Shown: positions 32,831 to 41,590, counted from the stretch's first letter. The stretch is 64,000 nt of DNA from Terrirubrum flagellatum (GCF_022059845.1 NZ_CP091851.1:5380684-5444683); one strand, 5' to 3'. Numbers and translations are program-made. Notes: a model not told the origin generated them from the letters alone.

Positions 32831-33898
32831 GTGAGGATCATTCTCATCCCCGGCCTTCTCTGCGACGCCAGCGTCTGGACGGCGCAGGTCGCGGCGCTGC
32901 GGCCGCACGCGGAGGTCGTGGTCGCCGACGTCTCCCGTCAGTCCTCGATTCCCGACATGGCGCGCCATGCTCTCGCGCTGCGTGACGGTCCGCTTGTCGT
33001 CATCGGGCATTCCATGGGCGCGCGCGTCGCGCTCGCGATGGTGGAGCAAGCGCCCGAGCGGATCGAGCGGCTTGCGCTGCTGGACACGGGCGCCCATCCC
33101 CGCCGCTTCGGCGAGGAGACGACGCGTCAGGTCCTCGTCGATCTCGCTCATGCCGAAGGCATGGCTGCGCTCGCCGATCGCTGGCTGCCGCCGATGGTCC
33201 ATGAGGCGCGCATGAGCGACGCTGCGCTCATGGCGCCGCTGAAGGCCATGGTGATGCGCGCATCGCCGGAGCAGCACGAACGCCAGATCCGCGCGCTGCT
33301 CGATCGACCGGATGCGCGGCCGCTTTTGCAGCGCATCGCATGTCCGACGCTGGTGATGGTGGGGCGGCAGGATCGCTGGAGCCCGCTCGCGCAGCATGAA
33401 GAGATCGCGGCGGCGATCCCAGGCGCCGAGTTCGTGGTGATCGAAGACAGCGGCCACATGGCGCCGGTGGAGCAGCCTGATCAGGTTTCGCGCGCACTGA
33501 TGCGTTGGCTCGGATTTGACAGGGCGCAGACATCGCAGGGCGAGAAAATGATGAATGCGAACGACACTCAGGATTGCATCCCGGAGACGATGATCTTCGA
33601 GCGCAAGCGCTCGCTGCGCGGCTATCGCATCAACAAGATGGCGATGGGTCTGACGCAGCCGGAGAATCGCGAGGCTTTCCGCGCCGATGAGAGCTCTTAT
33701 CTCGATCGCTTCGGGCTGAATGCTGAAGAGAAGAAGGCCGTGATGTCGCGCGACTGGCGCGAGATGGTCAGGCTCGGCGGCAATCTCTTCTTCATCCTGA
33801 AGATCTCGGCGGTTGATCCCGTGCGCATCACCGAGATCGGCGCGCATCAGGCGGGCATGGATCACGAGACCTTCCTTCGCGAGCGACTGGGGAAATAA
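32831..33898 (+). CDS. Fusion: alpha/beta hydrolase with LigA (protocatechuate 4,5-dioxygenase alpha) domain
   Basis: The 355-aa frame is continuous. Residues 1-230 form an alpha/beta hydrolase with nucleophile elbow GHSMG (S61), acid D181 (GRQDRWSP) and H209 (EDSGHMAP). Residues 240-355 match the small LigA subunit: PETMIFERKRSLRGYRIN, MGLTQPENREAFRADESSY and VRLGGNLFFILKISAVD. Two ATG codons at 33548 and 33551, preceded by GGGCGAG, could start LigA separately, so both a fusion and a free LigA may be made. ligB follows directly. The hydrolase may act on an ester or ring-fission product formed by the dioxygenase; that is inference. Confidence 0.85.
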   Translation: MRIILIPGLLCDASVWTAQVAALRPHAEVVVADVSRQSSIPDMARHALALRDGPLVVIGHSMGARVALAMVEQAPERIERLALLDTGAHPRRFGEETTRQVLVDLAHAEGMAALADRWLPPMVHEARMSDAALMAPLKAMVMRASPEQHERQIRALLDRPDARPLLQRIACPTLVMVGRQDRWSPLAQHEEIAAAIPGAEFVVIEDSGHMAPVEQPDQVSRALMRWLGFDRAQTSQGEKMMNANDTQDCIPETMIFERKRSLRGYRINKMAMGLTQPENREAFRADESSYLDRFGLNAEEKKAVMSRDWREMVRLGGNLFFILKISAVDPVRITEIGAHQAGMDHETFLRERLGK

Positions 33899-34750
33899 AT
33901 GGCGAAGCTCATTGGAGGACTGGGCGCCTCGCATGTGCCCTCGATCGCTGTCGCGATCGACAAGGGATTACGCGAAACCGCTGACTGGAAGCCGTTTTTC
34001 GACGGCTGCGTTCCCGGACAGGATTGGGTGCGCGCTGAAAAGCCCGACATCGCCATCGTGGTCTTCAACGATCACGGCAATTCCTTCTTTCTCGACAAGG
34101 TGCCGACCTTCGCGGTCGGCTGCGCCGAGACTTACAAGCCCGCCGATGAAGGCTGGGGGCGGCGGCCGGTTCCGGATTTCGCCGGCGATGTCGATTTCTC
34201 CTGGCATCTCGTCGACACGCTGGTCGAGAACAGATTCGATCCGATGATCTGCCAGGAGATCGATGTCGATCACGGCATCCAGGTGCCGATGGAGCTGTTC
34301 TTCGGTCGGCCGGAAGCCTGGCCGGTGAAGGTCGTGCCGATCTTCGTCAATGTGATCCAGCATCCTATTCCGTTGCCGAGCCGCTGCTACGAGATGGGCC
34401 GCGTGCTCCGGCGCGCGATCGAAAGCTATGCCGGGGATGAGAAGATCGTCGTGATCGGCACCGGCGGCCTGTCGCATCAACTGCAGGGCGCGCGCGCCGG
34501 CTTCGTCAATCCGCCGGCGGACAAGGCGTTCCTGCGCGATATCGCGATCGATCCCGACAAGCTCGCAGCTATGTCACGCGAACAATATGTCGAGATGTTC
34601 GGCAGCGAAGGCGCCGAACTCATGATGTGGCTTGTGATGCGCGGCGCGATGGATCGCGATGTCGAGGTCAGGCACACCCATTATTACGTGCCGGCCTCGA
34701 TGACGGGCGCCGGCATGATCGTGCTCGAAAATCTCAAGCAGGCCGCCTGA
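33899..34750 (+). CDS. ligB: Protocatechuate/gallate-type 4,5-dioxygenase beta (catalytic) subunit
   Basis: The 283-aa catalytic subunit is a class III extradiol dioxygenase. Iron ligands are visible as H12 (LGASHVPS), H59 (FNDHGNSF) and E240 (GSEGAELM), with the catalytic base H193 (GTGGLSHQL). The start follows the stop of the hydrolase-LigA frame with no gap. LigAB enzymes cleave protocatechuate and can also cleave gallate and 3-O-methylgallate; which is used here cannot be read from sequence. The neighbourhood (galB, galD, CHA aldolase, vanAB, no ligC or ligI) favours a gallate-type substrate. Confidence 0.92.
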   Translation: MAKLIGGLGASHVPSIAVAIDKGLRETADWKPFFDGCVPGQDWVRAEKPDIAIVVFNDHGNSFFLDKVPTFAVGCAETYKPADEGWGRRPVPDFAGDVDFSWHLVDTLVENRFDPMICQEIDVDHGIQVPMELFFGRPEAWPVKVVPIFVNVIQHPIPLPSRCYEMGRVLRRAIESYAGDEKIVVIGTGGLSHQLQGARAGFVNPPADKAFLRDIAIDPDKLAAMSREQYVEMFGSEGAELMMWLVMRGAMDRDVEVRHTHYYVPASMTGAGMIVLENLKQAA

Positions 34751-34752
34751 GC

Positions 34753-35070
34753 ATGGCTTACTGGCTGATGGTCTGCCGCCACAAGCCTGACGTTGAGGAC
34801 CTGCGCGAGAAGACGCGCGAGGCGCATCGCGCGCATGTGGCGTCGGGCGGCGGAGGCGTCGCGCGCGTGCTGATCGGCAGCGCGCTGACGGAGGATGACG
34901 CCGCAACGGCGCTCGGCAATTTCGGCGTGCTGGAGGCGGACAGCCGCGAGGCGGCGATACGCTTTGCGGAAACCGATCCTTACGCGCTCGCGGGGATCGT
35001 CGCCGACGTGACCATCACGGCGTTGCCTGCGCGGTTTCCCGCAGGTCGCATTGATCCGATGAGCGTGTAA
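34753..35070 (+). CDS. YCII-related small protein in the dioxygenase operon
   Basis: The 105-aa product starts MAYWLMVCRHKPDVEDLREK at ATG 34753, 2 nt after the ligB stop. It has the ferredoxin-like YCII fold pattern with a short strand, a helix, a VARVLIGSALTED strand and NFGVLEADSREAAIRFAETD leading to DPYALAGI. Family members are small homodimers, some acting in aromatic-compound catabolism as lactone isomerases or dehalogenases. Its role here is probably in the same ring-cleavage route, but no reaction can be assigned. Confidence 0.8.
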   Translation: MAYWLMVCRHKPDVEDLREKTREAHRAHVASGGGGVARVLIGSALTEDDAATALGNFGVLEADSREAAIRFAETDPYALAGIVADVTITALPARFPAGRIDPMSV

Positions 35071-35080
35071 TAACAGTATT

Positions 35081-35095
35081 TGTATGTTGAATACA
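35081..35095. promoter_or_regulatory. Inverted repeat upstream of vanA (distal)
   Basis: TGTATGTTGAATACA has 5-bp inverted arms (TGTAT/ATACA). Together with the palindrome at 35192-35203 it lies in the AT-rich 150-nt region between the dioxygenase operon and vanA. It could be a second, weaker VanR site. Confidence 0.35.
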
Positions 35096-35191
35096 GTATG
35101 AGAACAAGATAGGAGCATGTCGATGGTTTCTGGACATTTCTGTTGCTATTTAAGCTCGATTTTTGTATTCACTCCAAAAATATTGAAAGGT

Positions 35192-35203
35192 GATGTATAC
35201 ATC
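35192..35203. promoter_or_regulatory. Perfect palindrome, candidate VanR (GntR) operator
   Basis: GATGTATACATC is a perfect 12-bp palindrome with the GTATAC centre typical of FadR/VanR-type GntR operators. It lies 20 nt upstream of the vanA start. The GntR gene is the third gene of this same operon, so autoregulation and de-repression by vanillate are likely. Confidence 0.6.
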
Positions 35204-35223
35204 CTGCGTTTAGGGAGGTTGGA

Positions 35224-36306
35224 ATGAGTGAGAGAAAGCCATTTCCGCTGAACGCCTGGTACGCAGCCGCCTGGGGTCGCGAGATCGCGCGGGAACTGGC
35301 TCCCCGAACCATCTGCGGCAAGGCGATGGTGCTCTATCGCAAGTCTGACGGAGAGGTCGCCGCGCTCGAGGACGCCTGCTGGCATCGGCTGCTGCCGCTG
35401 TCGCTCGGCCGGCTTGAGGGCGATCAAGTGGTGTGCGGCTATCACGGCCTCATCTTCAACGCCGAGGGCCGCTGCACCTACATGCCGGCGCAGAAAACCA
35501 TCAATCCGTCAGCCTGCGTGCGCGCCTATCCCACCGCCGAGAAGCACCGGCTGGTCTGGGTCTGGCCGGGCGATCCCGCGCTCGCCGATCCCGCGAAGAT
35601 TCCCGACTTCCACTGGAACGATGGTGATGAATGGGTGGGCGAAGGCGGGACCTTCTACAGCCTGCAATGCGACTACCGGCTGGTGATCGACAATCTCATG
35701 GATCTCACCCACGAGACCTATGTCCATGCCGGCAGCATCGGGGACGAAGCCATCACAAGCGCGCCGTTCGAGGCGACGCACACCGATCGCACGGCGACCA
35801 TCACGCGCTGGATGATCAATATCGATCCGCCGCCCTTCTGGAAGAAGCAGCTTGGCAAGTCAGGCGCGCATGTCGACCGCTGGCAGATCATCCGCTTCGA
35901 GGCGCCCTCGACCGTCGTCGGCGATGTCGGCGTCGCTGTCACCGGAACCGGCGCGCCGCAGGGCGATCGTTCGCAAGGCGTCAATGGCGCGTTCCTCGCC
36001 GCGATCACGCCCGAGACAGACAAGAGTTGCCATTATTTCTGGAATTTCGTGCGCACCTTCCGGCGCGATGACGAACAGCTCACGCGCGATATCAACACGG
36101 CGCATGTGAATGACGGGCATGGCGTCTATGATCAGGATCACGCCGTGCTCGAAGCGCAGCAGAAGGCGATTGACGTCAATCCGCGCCTGCCCTTCTATAA
36201 TCTCAATATCGACGCCGGCGCCTTGTGGGCGCGCCGGCTGATCGACGATCTCCTCGACGCCGAGCAGGGGCGGGCGCCCCAATCGCAGGCGCAGGCGGCG
36301 GAATAG
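35224..36306 (+). CDS. vanA: Vanillate O-demethylase oxygenase subunit
   Basis: The 360-aa Rieske non-heme iron oxygenase removes the methoxy methyl of vanillate (or syringate) as formaldehyde, giving protocatechuate (or 3-O-methylgallate). The Rieske cluster ligands are C52/H54 (CWHRLLPLS) and C71/H74 (CGYHG), and the mononuclear iron site is NLMDLTHETYVH (D160, H163, H168). GGGAGG precedes the ATG. vanB and a GntR regulator follow. Formaldehyde release would suit an organism with C1 metabolism. Confidence 0.92.
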   Translation: MSERKPFPLNAWYAAAWGREIARELAPRTICGKAMVLYRKSDGEVAALEDACWHRLLPLSLGRLEGDQVVCGYHGLIFNAEGRCTYMPAQKTINPSACVRAYPTAEKHRLVWVWPGDPALADPAKIPDFHWNDGDEWVGEGGTFYSLQCDYRLVIDNLMDLTHETYVHAGSIGDEAITSAPFEATHTDRTATITRWMINIDPPPFWKKQLGKSGAHVDRWQIIRFEAPSTVVGDVGVAVTGTGAPQGDRSQGVNGAFLAAITPETDKSCHYFWNFVRTFRRDDEQLTRDINTAHVNDGHGVYDQDHAVLEAQQKAIDVNPRLPFYNLNIDAGALWARRLIDDLLDAEQGRAPQSQAQAAE

Positions 36307-36310
36307 GGCG

Positions 36311-37291
36311 ATGGCGTCGACCCCGATCGAATGGCGCCAGGCGACATTGCGCGGAACGCGCGACGTCGCGCGTGATATCAGGCTTTTCGAAATCGAGCCG
36401 TCTGGACCGTTCGTCGCGCCGACTCCCGGCGCGCATATCAATGTGACGGTCCATGTCGACGGCCGCGCCGACAAGCGCTCTTATTCGGTCGTCGGCCCCT
36501 GCCACGATGGCGTCTATCGCATCGCGGTGAAGCTTTTGCCGGATTCGCGCGGCGGCTCGCGCTATATGTGGAGTCTGTCGCCAGGCGCGCGGCTGACGAT
36601 TTCGACCCCGGGCAACCATTTCGAACTCGGACGGAGAAGGCCGCAATATACTTTGCTTGCCGGCGGCATCGGCGTGACGCCGATCTATTCGATGGCGCTG
36701 GCGCTCATGCAATCGGGCGCCGATTTCCGCATGCTTTACGCCTGTCGCAGCCGAGACGACGCGGCCTTCGCCGAAGAGCTGCGTGAGAAGATCGGCGACA
36801 GACTCGAATTGTTCGTCGATGAGGAGGGCGGTCGCGTTGATCTTGACGCTGCGATCGCGCGTCTTGCGCCCGGCGGCGAATTCTATGTCTGCGGGCCGCT
36901 CGGCATGCTCGAAGCGGCGAAGCGCGCGTGGGCGCATAGCGGCCGGCCCGTTGATCAATTGCGCTTCGAGACGTTTGGCGCCAGCGGCCGTTTCGCCTCG
37001 ACGCCCTTCACCGTGAAAATCCCGCGCCTCGGCGTCGAGATCGAGGTTCCTGTCAATCAGTCCATGCTCGACGCGATGGAGGCGGCCGGCGTCGCTATGA
37101 TTTCCGATTGTCGGCGCGGCGAGTGTGGGCTCTGCGCGCTGCGCATTCTCAACGCTGAGGGTATTGTCGATCATCGCGACTTCTTCTTCAGCGATGAGGA
37201 GAAGGCCGAGAACGCCAAACTCTGCACCTGCGTTTCGCGCCTGGCGGGCGGCGTGCTGACCATCGACACCGCCGACAGGATCGCCGCATGA
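36311..37291 (+). CDS. vanB: Vanillate O-demethylase reductase subunit
   Basis: The 326-aa reductase passes electrons from NAD(P)H to VanA. It has a FNR-like FMN/FAD domain (RSYS at 56-59), an NAD domain with GGIGVTP (118-124) and YVCGPLGML, and a C-terminal plant-type [2Fe-2S] ferredoxin with C267, C272, C275 and C305 (CRRGECGLC and CTCVSR). Domain order is that of class IA/VanB reductases. It follows vanA by 4 nt and overlaps the GntR start by ATGA. Confidence 0.92.
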   Translation: MASTPIEWRQATLRGTRDVARDIRLFEIEPSGPFVAPTPGAHINVTVHVDGRADKRSYSVVGPCHDGVYRIAVKLLPDSRGGSRYMWSLSPGARLTISTPGNHFELGRRRPQYTLLAGGIGVTPIYSMALALMQSGADFRMLYACRSRDDAAFAEELREKIGDRLELFVDEEGGRVDLDAAIARLAPGGEFYVCGPLGMLEAAKRAWAHSGRPVDQLRFETFGASGRFASTPFTVKIPRLGVEIEVPVNQSMLDAMEAAGVAMISDCRRGECGLCALRILNAEGIVDHRDFFFSDEEKAENAKLCTCVSRLAGGVLTIDTADRIAA

Positions 37292-38067
37292 GCGCGCCAA
37301 CCGCTTCCGCAGTCGATATCGACGAAACCTCCGGCGACCGCTCGCTCTCGCAAACGCTGAAGGCGCAGATTCTCCTGCGCAAGCTGCTGCTCAGCGGCGA
37401 GATTTCGCCGGGCGAGCGGGTGTCCGAACCACAGATGGTCGTCCGTCTCGGCGTTTCCCGCACGCCGGTTCGCATGGCGCTGGTGCGCTTGGAGGAAGAG
37501 GGGCTGCTCGAGGCGATCCCGTCCGGCGGCTTCGCTGTCAAGGCGTTCGACGAACGCGAGATGTTCGAGGCGATCGAGATTCGCGGCACGCTCGAAGGGC
37601 TCGCTGCGCGGTTCGCGGCCGAGCGCGGCGTCTCTCTTCTCGAACTCGATCGCGCGTCGGCCGTGCTCGATCAGCTCGACGAGGTCTTGAGGGCGGGCGA
37701 TGGCGTCGACCTCTCTCGTTATGTCGAGCTCAATGCGCGCTTTCACGACATGCTGACCGATTTCTCGGACAGCGAAGCGCTGACGCGCCAGATCCAGCGC
37801 GCCAACGCGCTGCCCTTCGCGTCGCCAAGCGCGCTTGTTCTCGTTCAGAAGGGCGGCGCGGACGCTCCGCCGATCCTGCTCGTCGCGCAGGATCAGCATC
37901 GCTGCGTGCTGACCGCGATCCGCCGCCGCGAAGGCGCGCGCGCCGAGGCGATCATGCGGGAGCATGCGCGCATCGCGCATCGCAATCTCGAATATGCGCT
38001 CGCCAATCAACCAATCATGGAGCTTATTCCGGGAGCCGCGCTAATCAGACGACGCCCCGGCAGATAA
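37288..38067 (+). CDS. vanR: GntR-family (FCD) regulator of vanAB
   Basis: The 259-aa protein has a winged helix (LRKLLLSGEISPGERVSEPQ, LGVSRTPVRMALVRLEEEGL) and an FCD effector domain with IRGTLEGLAARFAAERG and a metal-binding histidine set ending in MREHARIAHRNLEYAL. VanR repressors control vanAB in several bacteria and release DNA on binding vanillate. The gene is translationally coupled to vanB, and a matching GTATAC palindrome lies before vanA. Confidence 0.85.
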   Translation: MSAPTASAVDIDETSGDRSLSQTLKAQILLRKLLLSGEISPGERVSEPQMVVRLGVSRTPVRMALVRLEEEGLLEAIPSGGFAVKAFDEREMFEAIEIRGTLEGLAARFAAERGVSLLELDRASAVLDQLDEVLRAGDGVDLSRYVELNARFHDMLTDFSDSEALTRQIQRANALPFASPSALVLVQKGGADAPPILLVAQDQHRCVLTAIRRREGARAEAIMREHARIAHRNLEYALANQPIMELIPGAALIRRRPGR

Positions 38068-38092
38068 CAATATTCCAAGGGAGGAGCTGGAA

Positions 38093-39262
38093 ATGAAGAA
38101 AATGATTTTAGCCGCTACGGCCTTGTTCGGTCTGGTGGCGTCGGCGGGCGCGGGCTTCGCGCAGGAGACGATCAAGATCGGACTTATCCTGCCGATGACG
38201 GGTCCGTTCGCCTCCACCGGCCGTCAGGCGGAAGCGGGCGCGAAGCTTTATCTTGCCCAGCATGGCGACGCGATCGCCGGCAAGAAAATTGAGCTCGTGC
38301 TGAAGGACGACACCGGCGTCGCCGACGTCACCAAGCGCATCGCGCAGGAATTGATCATCAACGACAAGGTGACCGCGCTTGCGGGCTTCGGGCTAACGCC
38401 GCTTGCGCTCGCGACAGCGCCTCTCGCCACGCAGGCCAAGACTCCCGCCGTGGTGACGGCGGCGGCCACTTCGATCATCACGGATCAGTCGCCTTATATC
38501 GCGCGCACCTCCTTCACTGCGGCGCAAGCGACCGTGCCGCTGGCGGAATGGGCGGCCAAGAACGGCATCAAGCGCGTGACGACCATCGTCTCCGATTACG
38601 GTCCGGGCATCGATGTCGAGAAGGCCTTTACAGAGACTTTCACCAAGGCCGGCGGACAGGTCGAGAATCTGCGGGTGCCGCTCGCCAATCCGGATTTCGC
38701 GCCCTTCCTGCAGAAGATATCAGACGCGAAGCCTGATGCGCTGCTCGCCTTCGTGCCGTCAGGCGTCGGCGCGCAATTCATGCGCCAATATGTCGAACGC
38801 GGCCTCGACAAGAGCGGCATCCGCTTTCTCGCCGAAGGCAGCGTCACCGACGATGATCTTCTGAACGGCGTCGGCGATGTCGCGCTTGGCGCGATCACCT
38901 CGCATCACTATTCCGCCGCGCATGACAGCCCGGAGAACAAGGCGTTCGTGAAAGCGTTCGCGGAGAAGAACAACGGCATGCGACCGAATTTCATGGGCGT
39001 CGGCGCCTATGACGGCATGCATCTCATCATTGAAGCGCTGAAGAAAACCAACGGGCAGGGCGGCGAAGCATTGATCGCCGCGATGAAGGGGCTGAGCTGG
39101 ACGAGTCCGCGCGGGCCTGTCTCGATCGACCCTGAAACGCGCGACATCATCCAGAACATCTATATCCGCAAGGTCGAGCGCGTCGACGGCCAGCTCTACA
39201 ATGTCGAGATCGCGACGACGCCTTCACTGAAGGACCCGGTGAAAGAAGCGCGCAAGAAGTGA
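38093..39262 (+). CDS. Periplasmic substrate-binding protein of branched-chain amino-acid/aromatic ABC type
   Basis: The 389-aa protein has a signal peptide (MKKMILAATALFGLVASAGA) and the LivK-type lobes: IKIGLILPMTGPFASTGRQA, a DVTKRIAQELIINDKVTALA segment and NFMGVGAYDGMHLIIEALKK. Such receptors often bind aromatic acids in catabolic clusters. No LivH, LivM, LivG or LivF gene is beside it, so the membrane parts must be elsewhere. GGAGGAGCTGG precedes the ATG, 25 nt after vanR, so it is likely part of the vanAB transcript. Confidence 0.85.
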   Translation: MKKMILAATALFGLVASAGAGFAQETIKIGLILPMTGPFASTGRQAEAGAKLYLAQHGDAIAGKKIELVLKDDTGVADVTKRIAQELIINDKVTALAGFGLTPLALATAPLATQAKTPAVVTAAATSIITDQSPYIARTSFTAAQATVPLAEWAAKNGIKRVTTIVSDYGPGIDVEKAFTETFTKAGGQVENLRVPLANPDFAPFLQKISDAKPDALLAFVPSGVGAQFMRQYVERGLDKSGIRFLAEGSVTDDDLLNGVGDVALGAITSHHYSAAHDSPENKAFVKAFAEKNNGMRPNFMGVGAYDGMHLIIEALKKTNGQGGEALIAAMKGLSWTSPRGPVSIDPETRDIIQNIYIRKVERVDGQLYNVEIATTPSLKDPVKEARKK

Positions 39263-39421
39263 GCTTGGCGCCGCATCGCTGATTCCTCCGTCGATCGATG
39301 CGACTTCCAGCCAGATGAAATGGCGCGGCGACCGTCAGGGGCATGCCTGCGCGACCGCCGCTCCAGAGATGACGACCGCGGACCCAATCAAGATCGAACC
39401 TGCATGATAAAGGAGAATCCG

Positions 39422-40522
39422 ATGAAGCGCGCCAAGCCGCCGTTTCGCGCCGACATGGTCGGCAGCCTGCTGCGCACCGCGCCGTTGAAGGAGGCGCGCG
39501 AGAAGCGCGCCAAGGGCGAAATCTCAGCGGAAGCGTTGCGCGAGATCGAGGATCAGGAGATCCGCAAAATCATCAAGCGTCAGGAGGAGATCGGGCTGCA
39601 GGCGGTGACCGACGGTGAATTTCGGCGCGCCTACTGGCATTTCGATTTTCTTGAGCAGCTCGATGGCGTCACATCGATCGACGGCGACTCCGGCATGAAT
39701 TTCAAAGGCGGCGTCGGCGTTCCCAAGGCGTTGCGCGTCACGGGGAAGGTCGGTTTCTCGGGCCATCCCATGATCGATCACTTCCGCTTCGTGAAAGACA
39801 ACACCAGCCGCGTCGCGAAGATGACCATTCCCGGTCCAAGCATGCTGCACTATCGCGGCGGCCGGAAGATGATCAACATGGGGCTTTATCCCGAGATGGA
39901 CGCCTTCTACGCCGATGTGGGCGCGGCCTACGCCAAGGCGGTGAAGGCGTTCTATGACGCCGGTTGCCGTTATCTCCAGCTCGACGATATTTCCTTCGCC
40001 TATCTCTGCGATCCGGAACAGCGCAAGATGCTGGCCGATCGCGGCGACGATCCTGAACATCAGGCGGAGATCTATGCCGGCATGGTGCGGCGCGCGCTCG
40101 CCGACAAGCCCGATGATCTCACCATCACCATGCATCTTTGCCGCGGCAATTTCCGTTCGACCTTCATCGCGTCAGGGGGCTACGAGCCGGTCGCGGACAC
40201 GCTCTTCAACGCGATGCCGGTCGACGGCTATTTCATGGAATGGGACACCGACCGCGCCGGCGGATTCGAGCCGCTGCGCTTCCTGCCGAAGGGCAAGCAT
40301 GTGGTGCTTGGTCTCGTCACCTCCAAGACGGGCGAGCTTGAGACGAAGGACGCAGTCCACCGCCGCATCGATGAAGCGGCGAAGCACGCCGATCTCGATC
40401 AGCTCTGCCTCTCGCCGCAATGTGGCTTCGCCTCAACGCAGGAAGGCAACACGCTGGCCGAGGCCGAGCAGTGGGCGAAGCTCGAAATGATCGTCGACGT
40501 GGCCAGAGAGGTTTGGGGCTGA
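39422..40522 (+). CDS. MetE C-terminal-like zinc methyltransferase
   Basis: The 366-aa protein resembles the catalytic half of cobalamin-independent methionine synthase. Putative zinc ligands H238 and C240 (TMHLCRGNF) and C334 (SPQCGFAST) are retained, with GSLLRT at the start and YLQLDDISFAY in the barrel. The N-terminal half of MetE is absent, as in the short orphan family. AAGGAG precedes ATG 39422. Substrates are unknown. Being next to vanAB, it might handle methyl groups from methoxy-aromatics, but methionine synthesis or another thiol methylation is as likely. Confidence 0.78.
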   Translation: MKRAKPPFRADMVGSLLRTAPLKEAREKRAKGEISAEALREIEDQEIRKIIKRQEEIGLQAVTDGEFRRAYWHFDFLEQLDGVTSIDGDSGMNFKGGVGVPKALRVTGKVGFSGHPMIDHFRFVKDNTSRVAKMTIPGPSMLHYRGGRKMINMGLYPEMDAFYADVGAAYAKAVKAFYDAGCRYLQLDDISFAYLCDPEQRKMLADRGDDPEHQAEIYAGMVRRALADKPDDLTITMHLCRGNFRSTFIASGGYEPVADTLFNAMPVDGYFMEWDTDRAGGFEPLRFLPKGKHVVLGLVTSKTGELETKDAVHRRIDEAAKHADLDQLCLSPQCGFASTQEGNTLAEAEQWAKLEMIVDVAREVWG

Positions 40523-40712
40523 TCGCTTTGGAGCGCGCCCCGGCTTCAGGGCGTGTTCCACAAAACGGAAATCGACTGTCCGGCTCCGCACGACGGCAAG
40601 GTCAGGCTGCGTGAAAATGCGGCGGAATCCGCCCTGAATTAGGGACTTCCGGTCCGGCGGGCTATCCCGTAGGTAGTCAGCCAGCGAACGGCCAGTCACA
40701 AGGGGGATCATC

Positions 40713-41564
40713 ATGGTTTCGCGCAGGGATATCGCAACGATCGTGGGAGCGGGCGCGCTCGGCGCCATGACGGTCGGCCTCGCGTCGCCGGCGGTCGCCC
40801 AGACGCCTCCGGCGGCGGAGACGACTTTCGACCGCATCCGTCGCACCAAGAAGCTGCGCATCGGCGCCATTCCGGGCGGCGCGCCCTACTACGACAAGGA
40901 TATCTCCTCGGGGAAATGGCGCGGATTCTATATCGACATCTGCAAGGCGCTGGCTGAAGAGCTCGAGGCTGAACTCGACATCATCGAGACGACATGGGGC
41001 AACTCGGTCCTCGACCTCCAGTCGAACAAGGTCGACATCTTCTTTGGCCTCAATCCGACGCCCAAGCGCGCGCTGGTCATCGATTTCTCGGTGCCCTGCT
41101 TCAACAACGCCTTCAGCTTCATCACCAAGAAGGACTTCAAGCCGAAGAGCTGGGCGGAGCTCAACAGCCCCGACATTCGCATTGCGGTGGACGCTGGCTC
41201 CTCGCATGATCAGGTCGTGACCCGGCTGGCGCCAAAAGCGCAGATCACGCGCCTCAAGACTGCGGACGATGCGACCGCCGCCTTGCAGGCCGGTCGCGTT
41301 GACGCGCAGTGCCTCGTCTTCGTTCTCGCTCTGACGGTGCTGAAGAAGAATTCGTCGCTTGGCCAGTTTATGCTGCCGACGCCGATCTTCTCGACCACCT
41401 CGAACGCCGGCTTCCGTCGCGAGGCTGACAAGACGTGGCGCGATTTCGTCAATACCTGGATCGACTTCAATCGTGGCCTCGGCTTCATCCGCTCGGCGAT
41501 CATCACCAACATGGAGCTGGTTGGCGTAACGGAGGCTGATTTCCCGCCGGGCGTATCGATCTGA
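40713..41564 (+). CDS. Periplasmic amino-acid-type binding protein with Tat-like leader
   Basis: The 283-aa family 3 solute-binding protein has a twin-arginine-like leader (MVSRRDIATIVGAGALGAMT). The mature domain has KKLRIGAIPGGAPYYDKD, WRGFYIDICKALAEEL and IDFSVPCFNNAFSF, as in polar amino-acid receptors. AAGGGGG precedes the ATG. Permease and ATPase genes follow, separated by an intercistronic hairpin. The ligand may be the substrate of the SDR and enolase genes further down, presumably an amino acid or a carboxylate. Confidence 0.88.
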   Translation: MVSRRDIATIVGAGALGAMTVGLASPAVAQTPPAAETTFDRIRRTKKLRIGAIPGGAPYYDKDISSGKWRGFYIDICKALAEELEAELDIIETTWGNSVLDLQSNKVDIFFGLNPTPKRALVIDFSVPCFNNAFSFITKKDFKPKSWAELNSPDIRIAVDAGSSHDQVVTRLAPKAQITRLKTADDATAALQAGRVDAQCLVFVLALTVLKKNSSLGQFMLPTPIFSTTSNAGFRREADKTWRDFVNTWIDFNRGLGFIRSAIITNMELVGVTEADFPPGVSI

Positions 41565-41590
41565 GCTGGCGCTTCGTTTAGAGCGCAAAG

